A stretch of 64,000 bases of DNA from the NCBI RefSeq assembly GCF_002310495.1, contig NZ_CP023344.1, positions 1,984,001 to 2,048,000 of the forward strand, written 5' to 3'. The DNA comes from Nibricoccus aquaticus (GTDB lineage: Bacteria > Verrucomicrobiota > Verrucomicrobiia > Opitutales > Opitutaceae). The translations under genes and the position numbers were made by a program. The notes below the pieces were generated by a model that worked only from the letters and a program-made list of their open reading frames with translations, was not told the origin of the DNA and searched no databases. This document shows positions 40,216-49,400 of the stretch, in pieces. Position 1 is the stretch's first letter. The number at the start of each line of letters is the position of its first letter.

Positions 40216-41799
40216 TCATTCTCTGCGAACCAGCTTCAGCGTCGTCTTCAGCATCTCCAGCGCCCGTCCCCGGATGACCACGACATCCGTGCTCTCCGTC
40301 GCCGCCGCCCCCACGCGCCACAACCCCTCGCCCGTCGCGCACGCCTGATCGATCACATCGCCCGCACTCATCAACCGCGGCGCTTCACCCGCCGCCTCCA
40401 GCGTCACCGAACCGCGCTTCACAAAATAAAACGCCCGCACCTTCGTCCCCGCCTCGAATAAACTCTCGCCCGTCTCCAGGTGGATCGCCCGCAACAAATC
40501 CTCCGCCGGAGGCAGCACCAGCGAGATGTCCCGCGCGAAAAACAGATCGAACGTCCAGTCCACCATCACGCGAAACCGCCGCCCCATCCCCGGCAGCTTC
40601 GCCAGGTAGATCGTCCGCCACATCCACCACGCGAAAAAGCCCGAGAAGTGCATCCCGAAAACCTCCGCCACCGCCTCGCGCTCGCCCACCGTCGCCAGCT
40701 GTCCCATATACCGATAACTAAACGGCCTCAGCTCCGCCCCCGCGCCCCGCTTGAGCACGCGCGCGATATTTTCCCCCAGCTGCTTCCCCTGCCGCATCGC
40801 AAACTGCGCGGTCGGTGGAGCCACCTTCATCGTCCCGCGATCATCCCACGGCACCGACGCGCAATCACCCGACGCCCAGAGCTTGTCCACGCCCTTCACC
40901 CGCATCGTCGCCTCCACCTCCACCCGCCCCTTGTCGCCCGGCATCCCCAGCTGCTTCGCCAGATCCAGCACCACCGGACTCGGCGCATTCCCCACCGTGC
41001 AAACCACCGTGTGCGCCTCGATGAAACTCCCATCCTGCAAAATCACCTTCGCCGCCGTCACCTCCGTCACCCGCGTGTTCAGCCGTACTTCCATCCCCCG
41101 CTTCTCCAGCACCCGCTGCGCATAGTCGCCCAGCTTCTCCCCGATCTCCTCCAGTAGATGCGCCCGGCTGTGCGCCAGAATCACCTTGGGCAACGTGTCT
41201 TTAAGATTCGCATACAACGGCCGCACCTCGTGCAGCAAATCCATGATCTGCCCCGCCGTCTCCACCCCCGTGTAGCCGCCGCCGACCACGACAAACGTCA
41301 TCAACCGCTGCCGCAGCTCCGCGTCTTCCACCAAATTCGCCTCCTCCAGCCGGTTGATCAGCGCCGCCCGCAGCCGCAGCGCATCCGCGACACTCTTCAT
41401 CGGCCACGCATGATCGCCCATCCCCGGCACTCGGCTCATATCCGTCACACTCCCGAGCGTCAGCACCAGATGATCAAACGTCACCACATGGTTGCGCGTG
41501 AACCGCCCTCCATCGAGCACCAGCTGCTTCTGCGCCCAATCCACTTTGTGGATCACGCCCTGCAGCACATCGACGTTTTTGCAAAACTCCCGGAGCGGAT
41601 TCACCACATCCAGCGGCGAGAGCGCCGCCCCCGCCACCTCCGCCAGCATCGGGTGAAACACCAGCACGTTCCTCTCCGCGATGAGCGCCACCCGCTTCAC
41701 ACCGGCCGCACCGAGTGCCTTGCCCAGCACCCGCGCGCAATAAGCCCCCGCAAATCCACCACCGGCAATCACCACGTCATACTTCATGCGCGCCACCAT
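40216..41799 (-). CDS. Type II NADH dehydrogenase fused to a cyclic-nucleotide-binding-like domain
   Basis: The 527-residue protein starts with an NDH-2-type flavoprotein of about 420 residues. The FAD motif is VVIAGGGFAGAYCARVL (about 9-25), the NAD motif is FVVVGGGYTGVETAGQ (about 169) and the second FAD segment is KLWASGDCASVPW. It passes electrons from NADH to quinone without pumping protons. The C-terminal 100 residues (LVLPPAEDLLRAIHLETGES, AFYFVKRGSVTLEAAG) resemble a cNMP-binding or CAP-type effector domain, which is not part of standard NDH-2. A membrane-binding patch (FFAWWMWRTIYLAKLPGMG) lies between. The start may alternatively be 41787. Confidence 0.88.
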   Translation of the reverse strand: MVARMKYDVVIAGGGFAGAYCARVLGKALGAAGVKRVALIAERNVLVFHPMLAEVAGAALSPLDVVNPLREFCKNVDVLQGVIHKVDWAQKQLVLDGGRFTRNHVVTFDHLVLTLGSVTDMSRVPGMGDHAWPMKSVADALRLRAALINRLEEANLVEDAELRQRLMTFVVVGGGYTGVETAGQIMDLLHEVRPLYANLKDTLPKVILAHSRAHLLEEIGEKLGDYAQRVLEKRGMEVRLNTRVTEVTAAKVILQDGSFIEAHTVVCTVGNAPSPVVLDLAKQLGMPGDKGRVEVEATMRVKGVDKLWASGDCASVPWDDRGTMKVAPPTAQFAMRQGKQLGENIARVLKRGAGAELRPFSYRYMGQLATVGEREAVAEVFGMHFSGFFAWWMWRTIYLAKLPGMGRRFRVMVDWTFDLFFARDISLVLPPAEDLLRAIHLETGESLFEAGTKVRAFYFVKRGSVTLEAAGEAPRLMSAGDVIDQACATGEGLWRVGAAATESTDVVVIRGRALEMLKTTLKLVRRE

Positions 41800-41860
41800 G
41801 CCGCCCCCTTTTCACTCCGCAACCCTGCCCTCCATAAACCAGCGCGAGGCGCGAAACGCC

Positions 41861-44257
41861 TCACCTCGGCCTGAACAACAACAACGTGCTGTCATCATGC
41901 CGCGGCACCAGCGCCGAAAACTGCCGCGCAAACCGATCCACCCGCTTCACCGCCTCGCTCAGTGTCCGGTCCTCGTTGCGCAGCAACGCCGCCGCCAGCC
42001 GGTCCCGCCCGAACTCATCGCCCGCCGCATTCCGCGCCTCGGTGATCCCGTCCGTGTACAGCGCCACCAGATCCCCCGGATTCAACGCCACCTCCTTCTC
42101 CTCGATCATATCGTCGAAAATCGCCCCGTCATCCAGGCCCACCGCCAGCCCCTCGCCGTGCAGCAGCTCCGGCACCGTCGAGCCCTTCCTCATCACAATC
42201 ATGTCCTCATGCCCCGCCCGCACATACTTCAACGCATTCGTATCCAGATCCAGAATGCCATAAAACAACGTGATGAACATCCCCGGCCGCATGTCCGGCT
42301 GGATCGCCCGGTTCAACCGCCGGATCACCGTCGCCGGACTCAGCTCGCCCGACGCGCACAGCCGCAGCGTCGCCCGGCACTCCGCCATCATCAACGCCGC
42401 GCCTGCGCCCTTGCCCGACACATCCGCGATCACGAACGCCCAGTGCCGCTCGTCCACCTTGAGCACGTCGAAATAATCCCCGCCGATGTGCATCGTGCTT
42501 GCCGAAAACATCTCGATCTCCACCTCGCTCAAATCGGGAAACACCCGCGGCCGCAGATGCTGCTGGATGTCCGCCGCCACCCGCAGATCGCGCTCGCGCG
42601 CCGCCCGCTCCGCCTCCTCCGCCACGTGCCGGTCCGTCACATCGGAGATGAGCCCTTCATGATGCGTCACCTTCCCCTCCGCATTGCGCCGCACCACCGT
42701 GTGATCGTCCACCCACCGCACCGAACCATCCGCGCAGACGATGCGATAACTCTGATTGTATTCAGGATCTTGAGCCTCCGCATGGGCCGCCACCTCCGCC
42801 AGCACCCGCTCGCGATCCTCCGGATGCGTGATGTCCGTGAACAACAACTGCCGCCCGATAAACTGCTCCGGCGTGTAGCCAAACTGCTTCACACTCGCCG
42901 ACACGAACTCCACCGGCCACTGCCCGCCATCCGCGCGCCACAGCACCACCACCGACGGCGACCGGTTCACGATCCGCTCCAGCTCCTCACGCTTCGCCAG
43001 CGATGCCTTGAGCTCATCCTGCGCCTGCCGCCGCAGACTGATATCCCGCCCCACGCCGAAATATGCGTGCCGCCCATCCCGGTCGATGTACGCCGATCCC
43101 GTCGATGCATGCCACACCCAGCGCCCATCCGCATGCTGCGCCCGGTATTCGATCAAGTTGGAGTGCGGCTCCGCTTCCATCACCGCGTTGATAAACTCAC
43201 TACAGATCTGCCGGTCCTCCGGATGCACGAACTCCGTGAATTCCCGCCCGATCACCGCCTCCGTCGCGTGCCCGAGTTTCGCCGTCCACGCTTCGGATAC
43301 GAATTTGAACCGGTGCTCCGGCGTCAACGCGTAGAGGATCTCGCTCGCCGTGCTCAGATACGTCCGCCACCGCGACTCGCTCCGGCGCAACTCATCCTCC
43401 GCCGCACGCCGCGCCGTGATGTCCTCCAGCATCGCGAAATGATGCGTCACATGCCCCGCGCCATCGCGCAACACCACCACCGTCAGCGTCGACCACACCA
43501 CCTTGCCGTTCCGGTGCAGATAACGCTTATCCAGCGCGAACCGGTCACGACGTCCCTGATACAGCTCCGCCGTCAGCTTGTCCTGCACCGCCCAGTCATC
43601 CGGATGCGTCGCCCGCCGCACGTTATTGATGTCGCGCGCCTCCTCCGCCGTCAGCCCGATCAACTCGCAAAACTTCCCGTTCACATGGTTGATCCCCGGC
43701 TTCCCGTCGCGGTCAATCTCGCGCCAGCTCAACCCGATCGGCGCCTGCTCCGAAAACAACGCCAGCTGCGCCTGCGTCTGCCTCAGCTCCTCCGCCCGCG
43801 CCGTCACCTCCGCCGCCAGCCGCGCGTTATTTTCCTCCGCCTGCTTCAGCGACGTCACGTCCGTCCGCAGCGCCAGATAAAACCTCGGCCGCCCATCTGT
43901 CCCCAAAAGCGGCACCAGCGTGCTCTCCACCCAATAAAGCGCCCCGCCCTTCGCCCGGTTGCAGATCATCCCATTCCACACCCGCCCCCCTGCGATCGTC
44001 CTCCACAACTCCGCATAAAATTCATCCGGATGCGCCCCTGACTTCAGGAGACGATGTGTCTGCCCAATCAATTCCTCCCGCGCATACCCCGACACCGCGC
44101 AAAAACGGTCATTCGCAAACACGATCACACCCTTCGCATCCGTGATCGCCACGATCGCATGCGCATCGATCCCCTGCCGCAACCACGCCGCCAGCTCCAC
44201 ATCGTTGATGGCCAACGGCGCGGCAGATGCGAGGAGCTTGGGATCGGGCGACGACAT
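41861..44257 (-). CDS. Four-PAS sensor with SpoIIE (PP2C) phosphatase output
   Basis: The 798-residue cytoplasmic protein has four PAS domains (about 20-140, 165-285, 290-415 and 420-545; for example VFANDRFCAVSGYAREELIG). A linker helix joins these to a SpoIIE/RsbU-type PP2C serine phosphatase (about 565-795). Metal-site motifs are GGDYFDVLKVD, IADVSGKGAGAALMM and LVALYTDGITEARN. It should dephosphorylate an anti-sigma antagonist or STAS partner in response to a small-molecule or redox signal. No partner kinase or STAS gene is near. It is the first of two minus-strand genes, upstream of the NADH dehydrogenase, whose start lies about 60 bases after its stop. Confidence 0.92.
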   Translation of the reverse strand: MSSPDPKLLASAAPLAINDVELAAWLRQGIDAHAIVAITDAKGVIVFANDRFCAVSGYAREELIGQTHRLLKSGAHPDEFYAELWRTIAGGRVWNGMICNRAKGGALYWVESTLVPLLGTDGRPRFYLALRTDVTSLKQAEENNARLAAEVTARAEELRQTQAQLALFSEQAPIGLSWREIDRDGKPGINHVNGKFCELIGLTAEEARDINNVRRATHPDDWAVQDKLTAELYQGRRDRFALDKRYLHRNGKVVWSTLTVVVLRDGAGHVTHHFAMLEDITARRAAEDELRRSESRWRTYLSTASEILYALTPEHRFKFVSEAWTAKLGHATEAVIGREFTEFVHPEDRQICSEFINAVMEAEPHSNLIEYRAQHADGRWVWHASTGSAYIDRDGRHAYFGVGRDISLRRQAQDELKASLAKREELERIVNRSPSVVVLWRADGGQWPVEFVSASVKQFGYTPEQFIGRQLLFTDITHPEDRERVLAEVAAHAEAQDPEYNQSYRIVCADGSVRWVDDHTVVRRNAEGKVTHHEGLISDVTDRHVAEEAERAARERDLRVAADIQQHLRPRVFPDLSEVEIEMFSASTMHIGGDYFDVLKVDERHWAFVIADVSGKGAGAALMMAECRATLRLCASGELSPATVIRRLNRAIQPDMRPGMFITLFYGILDLDTNALKYVRAGHEDMIVMRKGSTVPELLHGEGLAVGLDDGAIFDDMIEEKEVALNPGDLVALYTDGITEARNAAGDEFGRDRLAAALLRNEDRTLSEAVKRVDRFARQFSALVPRHDDSTLLLFRPR

Positions 44258-44398
44258 CGACCCTCACAAAAACAAAACCCGCCCCCAAATCAACCACCTC
44301 GCCCACGATAAATTTCCCCGCCCGCCATGACCTTTATTCATCCCGTCACCGATCTCCCTATACATGCCCCCGTCTGATATACTATCCCACCGCTCATT

Positions 44399-44425
44399 CG
44401 CGCGAGCGCCGCAGGCGCTCGCGCG
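44399..44425. repeat. Perfect 11-bp palindrome GCGCGAGCGCC / GGCGCTCGCGC
   Basis: Arms 44400-44410 and 44414-44424 with a 3-base loop. A REP-like hairpin upstream of a small gene. Confidence 0.8.
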
Positions 44426-44522
44426 CCCTAGCCATTCGGCTAATTCCCAAACCGCCCCCGCCGCGATAGTCTGTAACGAACAACCGCCACCCGGGAAATT
44501 CCCCTTCAGACACCGCACCGCC

Positions 44523-44723
44523 ATGACCGCGCCCGCCCAATACCTCGGCCTCCAGCCCGGCTTCCGCCACCTCCCCGCCATCGAGCTCTACAACCTCCTC
44601 GCCCCCGTCGGCGAACACCCCCGCGGCTCCACCGTCTCCCGCCAGACCCTCGAAAAACACGGCTACACCCTCCCCACTAAACGCCGCCTCCGCCGCAAAC
44701 TCCGCCTCCTCACCCTCGCCTGA
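44523..44723 (+). CDS. Small basic protein, unknown
   Basis: The 66-residue protein has codon use like that of resident genes and an ATG following a CACCGCC context. Its N-terminal half is mixed (LGLQPGFRHLPAIELYNLLA) and its C-terminus is strongly basic (TLPTKRRLRRKLRLL). It may bind nucleic acid, but I know no family. A short spacing to a repeat makes a chance frame possible. Confidence 0.45.
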   Translation: MTAPAQYLGLQPGFRHLPAIELYNLLAPVGEHPRGSTVSRQTLEKHGYTLPTKRRLRRKLRLLTLA

Positions 44724-44825
44724 ATTTTTCTCCCCTCTCCGCACCCCAACCCGCCGGACCCGCAATCGCGACCGGCGGTTTTTATTTTTAACCACACCCA
44801 CAAATGACGCTCCACGACTTTGCTC

Positions 44826-44857
44826 CGATCTTATCATCTTCGCGCCTTTGCGATTAA
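44826..44857. repeat. 'TCTTCGCGCCTTTGCGATTAA' repeat
   Basis: A single end of the repeat family bounding the 22530-22670 element: CATCTTCGCGCCTTTGCGAT then TAA. Confidence 0.6.
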
Positions 44858-44911
44858 CCTCACCACCGTAAAAGCTGGAGACTGGTCTCGCCGCCTCCCG
44901 CCTCCACACCC

Positions 44912-45577
44912 ATGACTCCCGCCGAAGCCACCGCCCGCTGGACCCAGCTCTGCCGCTCCGTCCGCAACTCAGCCGAAGCCCACACCCACGCGCAAGCATG
45001 GCTCCCCCGCCTCCTCGCCGCCTACTCCGAAGCCCACCGCCACTACCACACCTTCGCCCACATCGCCGACAGCCTCCGCCACTTCGACGCCTCCCGCGCT
45101 CTCGCCCAAAACCCCCGCGCCCTCGAATTCGCCCTCTGGCTCCACGACGCCATCTACGACCCCCGCAGCCCCCTCAACGAAGAATCCAGCGCCGCCCTCG
45201 CCCGCCAGTTCCTCCACGAACTCGGCGCCGACGACTCCCTCACGCAACAAGTCCACGCCCTCATCCTCGCCACCAAAACCCACACCACTCCGCCTTTGGC
45301 CGATTCCTCCCTCGCCACCGACGCTGCCCTCCTGATCGACATCGACCTCGCCATCCTCGGCCAGCCCCCAGCCGCCTTCGACCTCTACGAAACCCAGATC
45401 CGCCAGGAATACGCCTGGGCCACCCCCGCCAACTTCGCGAAACGCCGCAGCGAAATCCTCCGCCACTTCCTCGCCCGCCCCCGCCTCTACACCACCGATT
45501 TTTTCTTCACTCACCTCGAACCCCAAGCCCGCACCAACCTCACCCGTTCCCTCCAAAAACTCGAAGCCGCCCCGTAA
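44912..45577 (+). CDS. HD-superfamily metal-dependent phosphohydrolase
   Basis: The 221-residue protein matches the COG4339 group of predicted HD hydrolases. Ligands are in YHTFAHIADSLRHF and WLHDAIYDPRSPLNEESS (the HD pair at about residue 75), with a later Asp in LIDIDLAILGQP. The substrate is unknown; relatives have been suggested to act on nucleotides. It lies 55 bases upstream of the SanA-like gene on the same strand. Confidence 0.85.
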   Translation: MTPAEATARWTQLCRSVRNSAEAHTHAQAWLPRLLAAYSEAHRHYHTFAHIADSLRHFDASRALAQNPRALEFALWLHDAIYDPRSPLNEESSAALARQFLHELGADDSLTQQVHALILATKTHTTPPLADSSLATDAALLIDIDLAILGQPPAAFDLYETQIRQEYAWATPANFAKRRSEILRHFLARPRLYTTDFFFTHLEPQARTNLTRSLQKLEAAP

Positions 45578-45583
45578 CTCCCC

Positions 45584-45608
45584 GTAGCCGCGCTGTCCGC
45601 AGCGTGGC
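45584..45608. repeat. REP-like unit starting GTAGCC
   Basis: GTAGCCGCGCTGTCCGCAGC then GTGGC, with arms GCCGCGCT and AGCGTGGC (imperfect). It is related in layout to 8818-8843. Confidence 0.55.
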
Positions 45609-45631
45609 CTTCCGTACGCTCTCTCCACCCC

Positions 45632-46303
45632 ATGCTCCCCTCTCTCCCGCGCTTCCTCCGCCTCCGCCCGCGCACCGTCCTCCTCAGCTCCCTCGCTCTC
45701 GCCGTCCTCTTCGTCGCCTTCGCCAACCTCCGCATCCTCACCCAAAACTCCGCCCGCCTCTTCACGCGTATCGACGATCTCCCCACGCGCGACATCGCCC
45801 TCGTCCTCGGCGCCAGCCCCGTGCTTTCCGACGGCCGCCCCAATCTCCACTTCGCTTCCCGCATCGCCGCCGCCGCACAGCTCTATCACGCCGGAAAAGT
45901 CCGCCACCTCCTCGTCAGCGGCGATAACGGCCACGCCTCCTACAACGAACCTCACGCCATGCGCGACGCTCTCATCGCCCGCGGCGTCCCTTCCGAAGCC
46001 ATCACCTGCGATTACGCCGGCTTCCGCACTCTCGATTCCGTCATCCGCGCCCACCGCATCTTCGGCGCGGAAAAACTCACCATCGTCACCCAGCGCTACC
46101 ACAACACCCGCGCCCTCGCCATCGCCCGCCACGAAGGCATCGACGCCATCGGCTTCTGCTCCGCCGACGTGAACCTCCGCGATTCCCTCCGCACCGAACT
46201 CCGCGAAGTCATCGCCCGCGCCGCCACCATCGTCGATCTTCACATACTTCATCGCGCTCCCAAATTCCTCGGCCGCCCCGAACCGATTCTCGCGAGCCGC
46301 TGA
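45632..46303 (+). CDS. SanA/YdcF-like DUF218 membrane protein
   Basis: The 223-residue protein has an N-terminal membrane helix (VLLSSLALAVLFVAFANL) and a DUF218 domain facing the periplasm. Motifs are DIALVLGASPVLSDGRPN, HLLVSGDNGHASYNEPHAM and TIVTQRYHNTRALAIARHEG. SanA is implicated in envelope integrity and vancomycin exclusion in E. coli. An A/T-rich hairpin follows (46362-46383). Confidence 0.88.
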   Translation: MLPSLPRFLRLRPRTVLLSSLALAVLFVAFANLRILTQNSARLFTRIDDLPTRDIALVLGASPVLSDGRPNLHFASRIAAAAQLYHAGKVRHLLVSGDNGHASYNEPHAMRDALIARGVPSEAITCDYAGFRTLDSVIRAHRIFGAEKLTIVTQRYHNTRALAIARHEGIDAIGFCSADVNLRDSLRTELREVIARAATIVDLHILHRAPKFLGRPEPILASR

Positions 46304-46361
46304 TCGCCAGCGCTTTGACCGCGCCGTGCAAACCGCACGCGCCGCGCCCATTGATTTTCCT

Positions 46362-46383
46362 AAAAATCCCGCCCCGGATTTTT
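46362..46383 (+). terminator. Possible terminator AAAAATCC / GGATTTTT
   Basis: Perfect 8-bp arms (46362-46369 and 46376-46383) with a 6-base loop, about 60 bases after the SanA-like gene. The T-run is part of the stem, so termination is plausible but unproven. Confidence 0.4.
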
Positions 46384-46468
46384 CATACGCCCGCAGAGCC
46401 GTGCCCGTGAAACGCTTGCGGGATTCGCCCCGCCCCCGCGCGCACCGCCCCGCACTTTCCCGGTCAAA

Positions 46469-49400
46469 GTGCATCCCGTGGAAAATACCGACCTGCCCGC
46501 CACCGCCGTCCTCGAAGCCCCGCTCGCCCGCACCCGCCTCGCGCAATTATTCGAGTTCCTCAAAGCTTACACCGACCTCCGCTACCCGCCCGTCCGCGAC
46601 CTCGCGCAGCAGCCGCACGCCGTCTGGCTCCACGAGCTCCCCGACGATTCCTCCGTCGAGCGTCACCGCGCAACCTCCAGCGCCGCCACGTCCGCCACCG
46701 ATGAAAACGCCGAGGACTCCGGCATCATCCTCCGCCTCACGCGCCCGGTCTGCACACCCTGCCCGCCTCCGCACGAGGACATCGCCGACTGGCTGAAACC
46801 CGGCTGGCAGGAATTCTCCGCCAAAGCCGAGTTCCTCCCCGCCCGCGAATTCTCCGCCGACCGCGGCCTCCCTCGTATCGAGAAATTCGACACCGACGAA
46901 CGCCGCCTCACCCGCCTCCGCGCCTGGCTCGCCCAGCGCGACGCTTGGATCGCCCGCGAACGCCCCGTCCGTCAGGCCCTCGACCTTTTCCAGCGCGCCT
47001 ACGAATGGCACGGCATCCTCGAGCGCGAAGGCGAACGCATCGAACTCCTCGTCGGCGACGGTCTCCTCCACTGCCCCGACGCCACCGGCGATTTCCGCCA
47101 CCCCGTACTCTTCCAAAAACTCACGCTCGAGTTCTACCCCGACACCCCGCAGCCGTGTTTCGTTTTCCGCAAACAGGAGCACCCGCCCGCTCTCTACATG
47201 GAGCTGCTTCGCGTCCTCCCCAGCGTGAACAACCAGCAACTCGCCCAATGCGCCGACGAACTCAAACGCATGGAGTTCTCCCCACTCGGCGGCGACGACA
47301 CCGACGCCTTCCTCCGCCGCCTCATCCAAGGCCTCTTCCCCGGCGCCGGCACCGTCTCCACACCCGGCCAGTCCGCCGCCACGCCCACCATCACCCGCCA
47401 GCCCGCGATCTTCATGCGCGTCCGCCGCAGCGGCCCGGGCAACGTTTTCGATCTCGTCCTCGAAGACATCCACAAACGCCAGGACGCTCTCCCGCCCTCA
47501 CTCCTCCGCATCCTCGGCTTCTTCCCGCCCGACGCCGAACTCGCCGACGATTCGCTCGCTCCTTTCTCCGCCTCCGGCAACGAGGACGACGACATTCTTC
47601 TCAGCAAACCCGCCAACCGCGAGCAGCTCGAAATCGCCCGCCAGCTCGAACGCAAAGACTGCGTCCTCGTCCAAGGCCCGCCCGGTACCGGGAAAACCCA
47701 TACCATCGCCAACCTCCTCGGCCACCTCCTCGCCCAAGGCAAACGCGTCCTCGTCACCGCCCACACGCCCAAAGCCCTGCGCGTCCTCCGCGAAAAAGTC
47801 GTCGAGCCGCTCCGCCCCCTCTGCGTCAGCGTTCTCCACAACGACAAGCCCAGTCAGGAAGAACTCCAGGCCTCCGTCCGCACGATCCACACGAAGCTCA
47901 GCCAGGATAACGTCGTCCTCGAACGCGAAGCCCGCCGCCTCCAGTCCGAGCGCACCCGCGTCCTCACCGCCCTCCGCGAAGCCCGCACCCGCTTGCTCGA
48001 AGCGCGCATGGACGAGATCCGCGACCTCACCATCGATGGCACCACCTTCCGCCCGGCCGACGCCGCCCGCCACATCCGCGAAGGCGCCGTCAAAGACTCC
48101 TGGATACCCGGCCCCGTCACACCCGGCGCGCCGCTTCCGCTCCACGCGTCGCACCTCATCGCCCTCTACCAAAGCAACGCCCGCCTTTCCCTCGCGGACG
48201 AACGCGAGCTCGCCCTCGCCCGCCCCGATCTCACCAGCCTCGCCGCACCCGCCGACTTCAAAGCCACCGTCGAAGCCCGCGATCAGCTCGCCCACCTGCC
48301 ACTGCGCTTCCGCGAAGAGCTCTGGAATCAACCCGCCGTCGCCATCGACCCCGCCGCCTTCAACCGCCTCTTCGACCAAGCCGACCGCACCATCGCCTTC
48401 CTCCGCGAAAGCACACCCTGGCAGCTTGAAGCCATTCAGGCCGGTCGCGACGGCCAGCAAGCCCGCCGCGTCTGGGACGCCTTCGCCGAGTACCTCGAAC
48501 TCACGTGGAAAGAACTCCAGGACTGCCACGCCCTCATCCTCGAACACGGCCCCGCGCTCACCGATCCGCGCCCGCCTCGCGACCTGCTCCCGTTGATCGA
48601 CGCCATCATCGTCCACCACGAAACCGGCGGCTCCTTCAACCTCATCGCCAAGCTCACCAAACGCTCCTGGTTCGCCCTCAGCGAAACCATGACCGTCGGC
48701 AACCGCCCGCTCGACATCGCCAGCCTCCCGCAAGTCCGCGCCGTCCGCGCTCTCCTTCGCCAGCACCAGCTCCGCGCCGAACTCGTCGAGCGCTGGGCCC
48801 GCTACATGAGCGCCCGCGGCGGCATTCCCTCCACCGAACTCGGCGAACGCCCCGAACAAGTCTGCCGCCAGTTCGTTCCGCAAATCCGTGCCAGCCTCGA
48901 CTGGCACGCCAATGTCTGGCTCCCGCTCGAAGCCGAGTTCCACCGCCTCGGCTTCCGCTGGAGCGCCTTCCTCGAATCCACTCCGCCCGAGTCCGGCGAA
49001 AACGCCGACCTCCGCCGCCTGCGCCGCGCCATCGTGGACAACCTCGCTCCCGTTCTCGAAGCCCGCGCCAACCATCTCCGCCACGAAGTTCTCCAGTCCC
49101 GTCTCGCCCGCTGGCTCGCCTCGCTCCCCGAAACTCCACGCGACGCCCTCGCCACCCGCCGCCTCCGCCAGGCCCTCACCGAGTCCTCACCGATCGCGTA
49201 TCAAGAAGCCTACGACGAGCTCGCCCGTCTCCGCGCGCTCGAGCCCGAGCTCCACTCCCGCCGCGAACGCCTCGCCACGCTCTCCTCCACCGCACCCGCC
49301 TGGGCCTCCGCCCTGGAAAACCGCGTGCAGCCGCACGAAGCGCCCCAGCCTCCCGGCGATCCCCGCGCCGCCTGGATCTGGCGCCAGCTCCACGACGAAC

